Source of the DNA: Burkholderia pseudomultivorans
GTDB taxonomy: Bacteria; Pseudomonadota; Gammaproteobacteria; Burkholderiales; Burkholderiaceae
DNA: 49,318 nt
Reading direction: 5' to 3'
Assembly (NCBI RefSeq): GCF_902499075.1
Contig: NZ_CABVPP010000057.1
Location: forward strand, 1-49,318
How positions within the stretch are numbered: the first letter of the stretch is position 1; each line of letters begins with the position of its first letter. Shown piece by piece: positions 17,081-26,015 of the stretch. The translations under genes were made by a program, and so were the position numbers. The notes under the pieces are model-generated. The model searched no databases. It was not told the origin of the DNA and worked only from the letters and a program-made list of their open reading frames with translations.

Positions 17081-18195
17081 GCAGGAAATCGTCCACCACG
17101 CAGAACAAGCCCGGCCGGGCGGCCGCCGCCGATACGTCGCAGAAGAACTGGCTCGCGCCGTTGAGCGAGTCGGCGCCGTGCGGCCCGGATCTCGAATACG
17201 ACCATGATTTCGTGGTGCTGTTTGCCGGCACCGCGCCCAGGCAGGACGTGCAATACGGCGGCTTCGTCGGTTCGCCCGATCCGCTGAACTGGAGCGAGAT
17301 CGAGCGAGACTGCCGGCGGCTGATGACGCGGACGAAGGACATGCGCGTCGCCGTGCTGCATGCGCGCTGCCGCACGCGCCTGGGCGGCGTGGCAGGTCTT
17401 GCGGATGGAACGGGGCTACTGGCGGCCTGGTTGCGGGCGTTTCCGGAACAGGTGCATCCGCAGGCCGAGGTCGACAACGATCGCCATGCCGCGCTGGAGA
17501 TGCGGATGAATGCGTTGCAGGCGCTGTCGGATCCGGACGGCTTGCTGGCCGACGTGCGGGAAATCGTCCTGACGCGATCGACCGCGACCCGGCTGCAGGT
17601 ACGCGACGTCGAGCGTGCGTTCGCGCATCCGCGCCCAGCCGATGCGCTCGCACCCGATTCGGTCGCGCTGCAGTTGCAGAACCTGCGCGAACAGCAGCCG
17701 TCGACGATGCAGGCCTTCGACGACGCGATCTCGAACCTCTCCGCCATCGATGCGTGGTGCGCGACGCACCTCGAGACGTTCCTGCCGGATTTTTCCCCGT
17801 TGATTCGCCTGCTCCGGCTCTTTCAGGCGGGTGAACCACAAGGCGGCACACGATCCGGCACGCTGCCTTCGGCCAAACCCGAGGAATGCGGCACGCCTGC
17901 GCTGCCGGCGTTCGCCGAGGCACCGCTTGTGCCGTCCCATGCAAATGACGCGCAAGCGGCCGCCCGAAGTTCGACATCCGTTGTCGCATCCGCCTCCGTT
18001 GCGCCGACGAACCGGCAGGCCGCGTTGACGTTGATCTGCGCGGCACGCCACTGGTTCGAGACGCACGAACCGAGCAGCCCCATTCCGGTGCTGCTCAGAC
18101 GCGCCGAACAATTCGTCGGAAAACGCTATGTCGATGTCGTCAAGGCCATCCCGCCGGAACTGCTCGCGCAATGGGAAGAGGCAGACGAATCATGA
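17077..18195 (+). CDS. tssA: T6SS assembly protein TssA (ImpA_N family)
   Basis: 372 residues. The N-terminal ImpA_N domain has LSESAPCGPDLEYDHDF and DPLNWSEIERDCRRLM. A low-complexity Ala/Ser/Pro linker (about 255-315) follows. The short C-terminal domain contains the conserved HEPSSPIPVLLRRAEQ. TssA caps and primes tube/sheath polymerisation at the baseplate. It is the last gene of the plus arm and overlaps tssG by 4 nt. Its stop codon lies in a hairpin. Confidence 0.92.
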   Translation: MSRKSSTTQNKPGRAAAADTSQKNWLAPLSESAPCGPDLEYDHDFVVLFAGTAPRQDVQYGGFVGSPDPLNWSEIERDCRRLMTRTKDMRVAVLHARCRTRLGGVAGLADGTGLLAAWLRAFPEQVHPQAEVDNDRHAALEMRMNALQALSDPDGLLADVREIVLTRSTATRLQVRDVERAFAHPRPADALAPDSVALQLQNLREQQPSTMQAFDDAISNLSAIDAWCATHLETFLPDFSPLIRLLRLFQAGEPQGGTRSGTLPSAKPEECGTPALPAFAEAPLVPSHANDAQAAARSSTSVVASASVAPTNRQAALTLICAARHWFETHEPSSPIPVLLRRAEQFVGKRYVDVVKAIPPELLAQWEEADES

Positions 18196-18230
18196 CGGCA
18201 TCCCGTCATGCCCCGGCGTAGCGGGATGCC
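18191..18230. terminator. Bidirectional hairpin between convergent tssA and ABC ATPase genes
   Basis: Two competing stems are visible: CATGACG/CGTCATG (18191-18197 with 18204-18210) and GGCATCCCG/CGGGATGCC (18197-18205 with 18222-18230). There is no U-tract. The place, in the 50 nt between convergent genes, fits a transcription end. Confidence 0.5.
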
Positions 18231-18245
18231 GCGCACACCCGGCGC

Positions 18246-19592
18246 TCAACTCTCGACATCCTCCAGACTAAACACCTCCGTCTTGTCGTTATACGAAAAC
18301 ACTTCGCCATAACGCCCCCAGTCGATCACGGCATCGAGTGTCTCCTCGGCCGCGTCGTCCGACAGGAAATCCTCCAGCTCCTGCTCGAAGCGCACGCGCG
18401 GCGCGCGATGCCCCGGCCGCTCGTTCAGCACCTTCCTGATCCGCGCGGCCAGCGGCACGTGCTTCAGCAGGTGATCGGCGAACATCAGCTTGCGCTCCTG
18501 CGTGCCGAACTCCGCGAACACGCGCGCGGGCGGCGTCAGGAATACGTCCCCTTCCCGCACGTCCGCGAAGCCGAGGTACTGCAGCACTTCCGCGATCGGG
18601 AACAGGTCGTCGACCTCCAGATGCAGCGACCGCGCGATTTCCGGCATGTCCGCACGGCCGTGGTACGGCGCCATCGCGAGCGTCTCGATCAGGCCGGCCA
18701 TCAGGTTGGTCGACACGCGCGGCAGCCAGCTGCCGAGTTCGAGTCCTTTCCGGGTCGCTTCGCCGGTCTGGCGGGCCGTCATCTTCGCGTAGATGTCGTC
18801 GACCAGCTTGCGGAAGTCGGGGTCCAGCCGGTTGCGCGGATGCTTGAACGGCACCTTGATCTCGGCGATCACCCGGCCCGGGTTCGACGACAGCACCAGG
18901 ATCCGGTCGCACATGAACACCGCTTCCTCGATGTTGTGCGTGACGATCAGCACCGACTTGATCGGCATGCGGCCCTGCGTCCACAGGTCGAGCAGGTCGG
19001 TACGCAGCGTCTCGGCCGTCAGCACGTCGAGCGCGGAGAACGGTTCGTCCATCAGCAGGATCGTCGGATCGACGACCAGCGCGCGCGCAAAGCCCACGCG
19101 CTGCCGCATCCCGCCCGACAGCTCGCGCGGATACGCGTTCTCGAAACCGTCGAGACCGATCAGGTCGATCGCGGCCAGCGCGCGCTCGCGCCGCTCGCGT
19201 GCATCGACGCCGAGTGCTTCGAGGCCGGCCTCCACGTTCTGCAGCACGGTCAGCCACGGGAACAGCGCGAAGGTCTGGAACACCATCGCGACGCCTTCGG
19301 CCGGCCCGCGCAACGGCTTGCCGAGATAGGTCACGTCGCCGTCGGTCGGCTCGATCAGCCCGGCGATGATCCGCAGCAGCGTCGACTTGCCGGAACCGGA
19401 ACGGCCGAGCAGCCCGACGATCTCGCCTTCGCGCAGCGACAGGTTCGCATCGTCGAGCACCAGCAGTTCGCCCTGGGTCTTGTTGAAACCTCGACAGACG
19501 TGCTCGACGCGCAGGATTTCGTCACCCAGGCGCGGCGGCTGGGCGGTCGGCGGCGTCTGGACGGGGGCATTCACAACATTCGGATTTTGCAT
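18246..19592 (-). CDS. ABC transporter ATPase, NitT/TauT type, with AAA-associated C-terminal domain
   Basis: 448 residues. The N-terminal ATPase (about 25-260) has Walker A GRSGSGKST, a Q-loop VFQTFALFPW, signature LSGGMRQR and Walker B ILLMDEP. The C-terminal 150 residues match the ABC AAA-associated domain (PF09821 type), with ARSLHLEVDDLFPIAEVLQYLGF. The gene follows the two-domain permease by 11 nt. NitT/TauT relatives import nitrate, sulfonates or similar anions, but no substrate-binding protein is encoded nearby, so the substrate is unknown. Confidence 0.9.
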   Translation of the reverse strand: MQNPNVVNAPVQTPPTAQPPRLGDEILRVEHVCRGFNKTQGELLVLDDANLSLREGEIVGLLGRSGSGKSTLLRIIAGLIEPTDGDVTYLGKPLRGPAEGVAMVFQTFALFPWLTVLQNVEAGLEALGVDARERRERALAAIDLIGLDGFENAYPRELSGGMRQRVGFARALVVDPTILLMDEPFSALDVLTAETLRTDLLDLWTQGRMPIKSVLIVTHNIEEAVFMCDRILVLSSNPGRVIAEIKVPFKHPRNRLDPDFRKLVDDIYAKMTARQTGEATRKGLELGSWLPRVSTNLMAGLIETLAMAPYHGRADMPEIARSLHLEVDDLFPIAEVLQYLGFADVREGDVFLTPPARVFAEFGTQERKLMFADHLLKHVPLAARIRKVLNERPGHRAPRVRFEQELEDFLSDDAAEETLDAVIDWGRYGEVFSYNDKTEVFSLEDVES

Positions 19593-19603
19593 CGCGCTTA
19601 CTC

Positions 19604-21355
19604 TCAGTCGAGACGGAGCCGGGATTCCGCATAGGCATACATCGGGCGCCACAGCAGACGGTTGAACAAGGTAACGAACAGGGACATCACGGCGATGCCC
19701 AGGATGATCTTCGGAAAGTCGCCGGCGGCCGTCATCTGCGCGATGTACGCGCCCAGCCCGTGCGCGACGACTTTCGTATCGCCCCACTGCACGAACTCCG
19801 ACACGATGCTGGCGTTCCATGCGCCGCCCGATGCGGTGATCGCACCCGTCACGTAGTACGGGAAGATGCCCGGCAGGATCGCCTGCCGCCACCACTGCCA
19901 GCCGCGAATACGGAAATTCTTCGTGGCTTCCTTGTAATCGTTCGGGTAGGACATCGCACCGGCGATCACGTTGAACAGGATGTACCACTGCGTGCCGAGC
20001 ACGATCAGCGGCGACAGCCAGATGTCCGCGTTCAGACGAAAGTGGACGATCACGATCACGAACACCGGAAACAGCAGGTTCGCCGGGAATGCGGCGAGAA
20101 ACTGCGCGAGCGGCTGAATCTTCTCCGCGAGCGCGGGACGCAGCCCGATCAGCACGCCGAGCGGCACCCAGATCACCGATGCGATCGCGATCAGCACGAG
20201 CACGCGCAGCAGCGTGATGAGCCCGAGCATCAGCACGTGGCCGACCTCGGCCATCGTCACGCCGGTGCTCACGTACGACACGACGCGCCACACGACGTAG
20301 ACGGTCAGCACGATCACGAGCGCGCCCCACACGATGTCGCCGACGCGCGAAGAACGACGCGCCGACGCGTCGCGGTCGCGCGCACCGCGCAGCGACGGGA
20401 CGCGCAGCGGCACGCGCGCCGCCTGCGACAGCAGCCAGCCGGCCGGCACCAGCAACTGGTGAATCAGCCGCGTGCGGCGCAGCATGTCGAGCAGCCACGA
20501 TTGCGGCGCGTCGCCGGACGCGGTGTTCTCCATCCGGAACTTGTCGGCCCATGCGACGAGCGGGCGAAACAGGAACTGGTCGTACGCGAGAATCACGACC
20601 GTCATCGCGACGATTACCCAGCCCACCGCGCCGAGGTTCTTGTCGGCGATCGCCTGCGCAAGATATGCGCCGATCCCCGGCAGCGTGATCGTCTGGTTGC
20701 CGACCGTGATCGCCTCCGACGCGACCACGAAGAACCAGCCGCCCGACATCGACATCATCATGTTCCAGATCAGGCCCGGCATCGAGAACGGCACCTCGAG
20801 CTTCCAGAAGCGCTGCCACGCCGTCAGGTGAAAACCGCGCGACACTTCGTTCAGGTCGCGCGGCACCGTGCGCAGCGACTGGTAGAAGCTGAACGTCATG
20901 TTCCACGCCTGGCTCGTGAAGATCGCGAAGATCGCCGCCAGCTCCGCGCCGAGCACGCGGCCCGGGAACAGCGCAAGGAAGAACGTGACCGTAAACGAGA
21001 TGTAGCCGAGCACCGGCACCGACTGCAGGATGTCGAGGATCGGGATCAGCACCATCCCCGCGCGGCGGCTCTTCGCGGCAAGCGTGCCGTAGACCAGCGT
21101 GAACGCGAGCGACGCGACCATCGCCGCGAGCATTCGCAGCGTCGTGCGCAGCGCGTATTCGGGCAGGTTCGACGGGTCGAGCGAGATCTTCTGCGTCTGC
21201 AGCGTGGCGATCGGCGCCATCGTCTCGTGGAAGCCGACGATGGCCATCGCGAGCAGGCAGATGATCAGCGGAAACGCGACGGCATCCCAGCGGTTGGGCA
21301 GCACGCGCCACGCCGAAGCGTTCGCGGTGCGGTTCGGATCGAAACTGATATCCAT
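19604..21355 (-). CDS. ABC transporter permease with two fused transmembrane domains
   Basis: 583 residues carrying two BPD_transp_1 permease domains in one chain (about 75-285 and 365-575). Each has an EAA-like coupling loop: GFHLTAWQRFWKLEVPFSMPG in the first and FRIRGWQWWRQAILPGIFPY in the second. The fusion would give a complete transmembrane pathway from one polypeptide, paired with a homodimer of the ATPase downstream. An Arg-rich linker (about 325-350) joins the halves. It is 80 nt downstream of the Pit gene and may be co-transcribed with it. Confidence 0.9.
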   Translation of the reverse strand: MDISFDPNRTANASAWRVLPNRWDAVAFPLIICLLAMAIVGFHETMAPIATLQTQKISLDPSNLPEYALRTTLRMLAAMVASLAFTLVYGTLAAKSRRAGMVLIPILDILQSVPVLGYISFTVTFFLALFPGRVLGAELAAIFAIFTSQAWNMTFSFYQSLRTVPRDLNEVSRGFHLTAWQRFWKLEVPFSMPGLIWNMMMSMSGGWFFVVASEAITVGNQTITLPGIGAYLAQAIADKNLGAVGWVIVAMTVVILAYDQFLFRPLVAWADKFRMENTASGDAPQSWLLDMLRRTRLIHQLLVPAGWLLSQAARVPLRVPSLRGARDRDASARRSSRVGDIVWGALVIVLTVYVVWRVVSYVSTGVTMAEVGHVLMLGLITLLRVLVLIAIASVIWVPLGVLIGLRPALAEKIQPLAQFLAAFPANLLFPVFVIVIVHFRLNADIWLSPLIVLGTQWYILFNVIAGAMSYPNDYKEATKNFRIRGWQWWRQAILPGIFPYYVTGAITASGGAWNASIVSEFVQWGDTKVVAHGLGAYIAQMTAAGDFPKIILGIAVMSLFVTLFNRLLWRPMYAYAESRLRLD

Positions 21356-21394
21356 CGGTAGCGTCTTCTGTTGGATTGGAAAGCGATGGAGCCG

Positions 21395-21411
21395 GCCGGA
21401 TCATGTCCGGC
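21395..21411 (-). terminator. Weak hairpin between pit and the ABC permease gene
   Basis: GCCGGA and TCCGGC (21395-21400 with 21406-21411) with a 5-nt loop, in the 80-nt gap. It has no U-tract and could be an attenuator or chance in GC-rich DNA. Confidence 0.25.
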
Positions 21412-21435
21412 GGCCGTGGCCGGCAGTCGCGCGGA

Positions 21436-23025
21436 TCAGAAGATCCGGTGCAGCGCCCAGTACAGCACGGCAGACAGCGCGATCGACGCGGGCAGCGTCA
21501 GCACCCACGCGAGCACGAGGTTGCGCACCGTGTCCCAGCGCAGGCCCGAGCCGCTCGCCGTCATCGTGCCGGCCACGCCCGACGCGAGCACGTGCGTCGT
21601 CGATACCGGCAGTCCGTATGCGTCGGCCATGCCGATCGTCAGCATCGCGACGGCTTCGGCCGATGCGCCCTGCCCGTACGTGAGATGCGACTTGCCGATC
21701 TTTTCGCCGACCGTCACGACGATCCGCTTCCAGCCGACCATCGTGCCGAGGCCGAGCGCAATCGCAACCGCGACCTTCACCCAGGTCGGGATGAATTTCG
21801 TCGCGTGGTCCATCTGCTTCTTGAACGCTTCGAGCGCGCTCGCGTCCTCGATGGAGAATGCCGGCGCCTTCGCCTTTTCCATCAGGCGAATCGCCTCGGA
21901 CGCGACGTACATATTGTTGCGCACGTTGTCGACGAGGTTCTGCGGCACCGACGAAATCCCGCCGGCCTGCGCGACCTGGTCGGCGATCGTGTCGGCGAGC
22001 TTGCGCAGCGCCGGCACGGTCGCCGGCGTCAGCGTGCGCGTGCGCACGTATGCCTCGACGTCGGCGCGCGCGTCGGCGGACGACGCGGACGCATCGCCGT
22101 ACTTCGCGAGCGTCGTCGACGCGTGACGCGCGACCGCGACGAACGTGCTGGTCTGATCGGGCGTCACGGCCTTGTTCAGCGCGTATGCGGTCGGCATCAC
22201 GCCGATCAGGATCAGCATGATCAGGCCCATGCCCTTCTGCCCGTCGTTCGAGCCGTGCGCGAACGACACGCCCGTGCACGTGAGGATCAGCAGCAGGCGA
22301 ATCCAGAACGGCGGCGGCGTGTTGCGCTTCGGCTCCCGGTACAGCGCGGGCACGCGCACGACCGCCTTCAGCACCAGCAGCACCAGCGCGGACAGCACGA
22401 AGCCGATCAGCGGCGAGAACAGCAAGGCCTTGCCGACGCCGAGCGCCTGGTTCCAGTCGACGCCGCTCGTGCCCGACGGGCCGCTGACGATCTGGTTCAT
22501 CCGGCCGACGCCGATGATCGAGCCGACCAGCGTGTGCGAGCTCGACGACGGCAGTCCGAAATACCAGGTCGCGAGGTTCCACGTGACGGCCGCGATCAGC
22601 AGCGCGAACACCATTGCGAAGCCCGCGCCGCTGCCGACCTGCAGGATCAGTTCGACGGGCAGCAACTGCACGATGCCGAACGCGACGGCGCCGCTCGACA
22701 CGAGCACGCCGAACAGATTCCACAGGCCCGACCAGACCACCGCGAGATGCGGGTCGAGCGAATGCGTATAGATGACGGTGGCGACCGCATTCGCGGTGTC
22801 GTGAAAGCCGTTCACGAACTCGAAGCCGAGCGCGATCAGTAGCGCGACGACGAGCAGCAGGAATGGCAGTGCCGAACTTTCCTTGACCGGGCCGAGGTCG
22901 GCGCCGAGATGAATCGCGATGTAGACGATGCCGCACGCAATGACCAGAAAAAACAGCGCAAAGCTGATGGTGCGCGTGCGCTGGCCGACCGCGCCGCTTG
23001 CTTCCGTCGCCGCGAGGTTCGGCAT
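21436..23025 (-). CDS. pit: Low-affinity inorganic phosphate transporter, Pit family
   Basis: 529 residues, multi-pass inner-membrane protein. It has the two inverted Pit repeats with signatures GFHDTANAVATVIYT (about 70) and SFAHGSNDGQKG (about 260), plus GLPSSSSHTLVGSIIG and VSTTHVLASGVAG. A long soluble loop (about 290-420) lies between the halves, as in PitA. The start at 23025 has GGAG 8 nt upstream. A PhoB-type box 60 nt upstream suggests regulation by phosphate. Confidence 0.93.
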   Translation of the reverse strand: MPNLAATEASGAVGQRTRTISFALFFLVIACGIVYIAIHLGADLGPVKESSALPFLLLVVALLIALGFEFVNGFHDTANAVATVIYTHSLDPHLAVVWSGLWNLFGVLVSSGAVAFGIVQLLPVELILQVGSGAGFAMVFALLIAAVTWNLATWYFGLPSSSSHTLVGSIIGVGRMNQIVSGPSGTSGVDWNQALGVGKALLFSPLIGFVLSALVLLVLKAVVRVPALYREPKRNTPPPFWIRLLLILTCTGVSFAHGSNDGQKGMGLIMLILIGVMPTAYALNKAVTPDQTSTFVAVARHASTTLAKYGDASASSADARADVEAYVRTRTLTPATVPALRKLADTIADQVAQAGGISSVPQNLVDNVRNNMYVASEAIRLMEKAKAPAFSIEDASALEAFKKQMDHATKFIPTWVKVAVAIALGLGTMVGWKRIVVTVGEKIGKSHLTYGQGASAEAVAMLTIGMADAYGLPVSTTHVLASGVAGTMTASGSGLRWDTVRNLVLAWVLTLPASIALSAVLYWALHRIF

Positions 23026-23085
23026 GAACGGTACTCCGGAGATGTGATTCGGTGTCGCAGGCTATCGGTCGGGCATGACGCAAAT

Positions 23086-23103
23086 GTGACAGATCGATTA
23101 CAG
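23086..23103 (-). promoter_or_regulatory. PhoB box upstream of pit
   Basis: On the minus strand the sequence is CTGTAATCGATCTGTCAC: two CTGTnAY half-sites repeated with an 11-bp period and an A/T-rich gap, matching the known Pho box (CTGTCAT-N4-CTGTCAT). It lies 60 nt before the pit ATG. TTAATG and CACATT, 17 nt apart, would place it between -35 and -10, which would favour repression; this promoter assignment is weak. Confidence 0.7.
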
Positions 23104-23292
23104 GACATTAACGCGTCATCGTCGGGCGCTCGTGCGACGCGCCGGACGCCGTAAGCGTCGCCTTCGCGACTCGCGACTCGAACGAATTCGCGGGAATAAA
23201 TCCGTCGTCGCATCGGTATCGCATGCGAAACACGCCGGCTTATTCCCGGACGATCCGGCCGTCCGGTTCCGTCATACGATTGCGAGGCTCAC

Positions 23293-24237
23293 ATGTCTTC
23301 ATCGAACCCCACCCGCCCGTCGCGCCGCAGGGCCTTGCAGTGCATGGCCTTCGGCGGCCTGGGCACATTGTTCACGCTGTCCGGCGGCGTGCTGACGCCG
23401 TTCGACCTCGCGCTCGCGCAGGAAAGCGGCGCGCATCCGGCCGATGCGGGGCGCCCGCTGTTCGTGCAGATCAGCGACACGCACATCGGCTTCAACAAGG
23501 AAGCGAATCCCGACGTCGCGGCCACGCTGCAGCAGACCATCGAGCTCGTCAACGGGATGCCGGCCCTCCCCGCGCTGGCCATCCATACGGGCGACATCAC
23601 GCACCTGTCGAAACCGGAGGAATTCGATCGCGCATCGCAACTGCTGTCCGCGCTGCGCGTGCCGGAACTGCATACGGTGCCGGGCGAACACGACGTCACC
23701 GACGGCTCGGGCGCCGAATACTTCAGCCGCTTCGGCAGGGCGTCGGACAACCGCGGCTACTACAGCTTCGATCACGCGGGCGTGCACTTCGTCGGCCTCG
23801 TCAACGTGATGCACTTCAAGCCGAACGGACTCGGCAGTTTCGGCGACGATCAGCTCGCGTGGCTGGCGCAGGACCTGAAGGGCCGCACATCGAGCACGCC
23901 GATCGTCGTGTTCTCGCACATGCCGATGTGGACCATCTACGAACCGTGGGGATGGGGCACCGGCGACGCGCCGCAGACGATGGCGCTGCTGCGGCGCTTC
24001 GGCTCGGTCACCGTGCTGAACGGGCACATCCATCAGATCGTGTCGAAGGTCGAGGGCAACGTGACCTTCCATACCGCGCGCTCGACCGCGTTCCCGCAGC
24101 CGACCGCCGGCAACGGTCCGGGCCCGGTGCCGCTGACGGTGCCGCGCGACCGGCTGCCGTCGATGCTCGGCGTGACGACCGTCGAGTTCGCGGGCCATCC
24201 GGCGGCATCCGCGCTGCACGACACGACGCTGGCCTGA
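23293..24237 (+). CDS. Tat-exported calcineurin-like metallophosphoesterase
   Basis: 314 residues. The N-terminus has consecutive arginines (SRRRALQCMAFGG) followed by a hydrophobic stretch and ALAQ, a likely Tat signal. The metallophosphoesterase motifs are in order: QISDTHIGF (DxH), HTGDITH (GD), PGEHDV in place of GNHD, FSHMP (H) and NGHIHQ (GHxH). The Asn of GNHD is replaced by Glu, which is unusual for a metal-site residue. A cupredoxin gene follows after 16 nt, so the two are probably co-transcribed periplasmic proteins. The 267-nt gap to divergent pit holds the promoters. Confidence 0.85.
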   Translation: MSSSNPTRPSRRRALQCMAFGGLGTLFTLSGGVLTPFDLALAQESGAHPADAGRPLFVQISDTHIGFNKEANPDVAATLQQTIELVNGMPALPALAIHTGDITHLSKPEEFDRASQLLSALRVPELHTVPGEHDVTDGSGAEYFSRFGRASDNRGYYSFDHAGVHFVGLVNVMHFKPNGLGSFGDDQLAWLAQDLKGRTSSTPIVVFSHMPMWTIYEPWGWGTGDAPQTMALLRRFGSVTVLNGHIHQIVSKVEGNVTFHTARSTAFPQPTAGNGPGPVPLTVPRDRLPSMLGVTTVEFAGHPAASALHDTTLA

Positions 24238-24253
24238 AGCCGGGGAGATCGAC

Positions 24254-24595
24254 ATGACACGCACCCGACTGCTGAAACCGCTCGCCACGCTCGCACTGTG
24301 CGCGCTCGCCGCGAGCGCACCGCCTGCCGCGTTCGGGCAGGGCCCGGACGGCCCGCTCGTGACGATCCACAATTTCATGTTTTCGCCGATGTCGACCACG
24401 ATCAAGGCCGGCACGACGATCACGTGGAAGAACCTCGACGCGGAGCCGCATACCGTCGTCAACGACGCCGGCATCTTCCATTCGAAGGCGCTCGACCAGG
24501 ACGAGACCTTTGCGTTCCGCTTCGACAAGCCGGGCATCTACAAGGTGTTCTGCGGCATTCATCCGTACATGAAGGAGACGATCACGGTCGAGTGA
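24254..24595 (+). CDS. Periplasmic cupredoxin (plastocyanin/amicyanin-like)
   Basis: 113 residues with a Sec signal ending AFGQ (about 29). The mature domain is a single cupredoxin fold with type-1 copper ligands: His in AEPHTVV, then Cys, His and Met in VFCGIHPYM. It starts with VTIHNFMFSP, typical of the amicyanin-like group. It should carry electrons or copper in the periplasm. Its pairing with the exported phosphoesterase upstream is conserved in style, but the joint role is unknown. Confidence 0.88.
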   Translation: MTRTRLLKPLATLALCALAASAPPAAFGQGPDGPLVTIHNFMFSPMSTTIKAGTTITWKNLDAEPHTVVNDAGIFHSKALDQDETFAFRFDKPGIYKVFCGIHPYMKETITVE

Positions 24596-24687
24596 CACGC
24601 ACGAAGCGGCAGCCGCCGCGCGCCGATCGCCTACACTGGTTCCATCCGGCCGGAACCCGCCGGCCGCCACCGACGACGAGGGACGCG

Positions 24688-25824
24688 ATGACGGCAAACC
24701 CCGCAAGACCGACACTGCCGGGACAGGTCGTACTGGTACTCCAGGGCGGCGGCGCACTGGGCGCGTATCAGCTGGGCGTGTACGAGGCGCTGCATGCATC
24801 GGGCATCCAGCCCGACTGGGTGATCGGCACGTCCATCGGCGCGATCAATGCGGCGCTGATTGCCGGCAACGCACCCGGGCAGCGCGCCGAGCGCATGGGC
24901 GAGTTCTGGCGGCGCGTGACCGAGCGGCCCGGCGTCAACGTGCCGGGCGTCCCGATCAGCTGGGACAAGATCTTTTCGGAACTGGCGATCATCGGCGCCG
25001 GGCTGCCCGGCTTCTTCCTGCCGAATCCGGCCGCATGGCTCGGACCGCTCGCGCGCCTCGGCGTCGATCGCGCGTCGTATTACCTGAGCACGCCGCTGCG
25101 CGACACGCTCGCGTCGCTGATCGACATCGACCTGCTGAACGCGGGACGCCCGCGCCTGACGGTCGGCGCGGTGAACGCATGCACGGGTGCGATGCGCTAC
25201 TTCGATTCGCGCGACCGGCCGCTCGGCCTCGAGCACGTGATGAGTTCGGGCGCGCTGCCGCCTGCGTTCCCGGCCGTGCGGATCGACGGCGCGCCCTACT
25301 GGGACGGCGGCATCTATTCGAATACGCCGGTCGAGGTCGTGCTCGACGATGCGCCGCGCCGCAGCTCGATCATCTTCTCCGTGCAGATGTGGAATCCGGT
25401 CGGGCCGGAACCGCAGAGCATCTGGCAGGTGTCGGAACGGCAGAAGGACATCCAGTACGCGAGCCGTACGGACAGCAATATCGCGCGCCAGCAGCAGATT
25501 CACCGGCTGCGCCATGTGATCCAGGAACTGGTGAAGCGGCTGCCGGAAGCCGATCGCACGTCGGACGACGTGCGCTCGCTCGCCGCGTGGGGCTGCCAGA
25601 CGACGATGCGCGTGATCAAGCTCGCGGCGCCGCGGCTCGACGGCGACGATCAGTGGAAGGATATCGACTTCACGCCGGCCGGCATCGCAGCTCGCCGGCA
25701 AGCGGGCTTCGAGGCCGCGATGCAGGCGATCGCCGCGCGGCCGTGGGATATGCCGATGGATCCGGTCGAGGGGTTGACGGTCTATAGTCCGGAGGAGAAT
25801 GCGATCGGGGAGCGGACTGCGTGA
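24688..25824 (+). CDS. Patatin-like phospholipase with DUF3734-type C-terminus
   Basis: 378 residues, no signal peptide. The patatin domain has the oxyanion loop GGGALGAY (20-27), the nucleophile elbow GTSIG with Ser49, and the catalytic Asp in YWDGGIYSNTP. The C-terminal part (about 270-360), with QKDIQYASRTD and MRVIKLAAPRLDG, fits the DUF3734 extension common in beta-proteobacterial patatin proteins. The product is a serine acyl-hydrolase; its lipid substrate is unknown. The ATG at 24688 is preceded by GAGGGA. A strong hairpin starts directly after the stop. Confidence 0.9.
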   Translation: MTANPARPTLPGQVVLVLQGGGALGAYQLGVYEALHASGIQPDWVIGTSIGAINAALIAGNAPGQRAERMGEFWRRVTERPGVNVPGVPISWDKIFSELAIIGAGLPGFFLPNPAAWLGPLARLGVDRASYYLSTPLRDTLASLIDIDLLNAGRPRLTVGAVNACTGAMRYFDSRDRPLGLEHVMSSGALPPAFPAVRIDGAPYWDGGIYSNTPVEVVLDDAPRRSSIIFSVQMWNPVGPEPQSIWQVSERQKDIQYASRTDSNIARQQQIHRLRHVIQELVKRLPEADRTSDDVRSLAAWGCQTTMRVIKLAAPRLDGDDQWKDIDFTPAGIAARRQAGFEAAMQAIAARPWDMPMDPVEGLTVYSPEENAIGERTA

Positions 25825-25846
25825 GGGGGGCGGCGCGACGCCCCCC
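25825..25846 (+). terminator. GC hairpin directly after the patatin gene
   Basis: GGGGGGCG (25825-25832) and CGCCCCCC (25839-25846) form a perfect 8-bp stem with a 6-nt loop immediately after the TGA. There is no U-tract. The rest of the 191-nt gap to the convergent regulator gene shows nothing further. Confidence 0.6.
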
Positions 25847-26015
25847 CATCCCTGCGGCACGCCGATAAAACTGCGCATCACGCCGAACGGCATGCGAATG
25901 CATGTGACCTCATTGGCTGGATCGCCCGGCGCCTTGGCGTTGCCGGGCACATCGATGATCGCGAAGCAGCATTCGGATCGTCCACGCGATTCAGGACATC
26001 GCCGGCCGGCCCCGG

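Noticed and set aside
19760-21361. 533-codon plus-strand frame opposite the ABC permease
   Set aside because: Composition is extreme in Arg, His and Asp, typical of antisense frames in high-GC genes; no domain is visible.
23026-23292. Riboswitch or small RNA between pit and the phosphoesterase
   Set aside because: Apart from the Pho box no conserved RNA structure was recognisable.
25825-26015. 80-codon plus-strand frame after the patatin gene
   Set aside because: It starts inside the patatin gene in another frame, has no ribosome site or recognisable domain, and crosses a strong hairpin.
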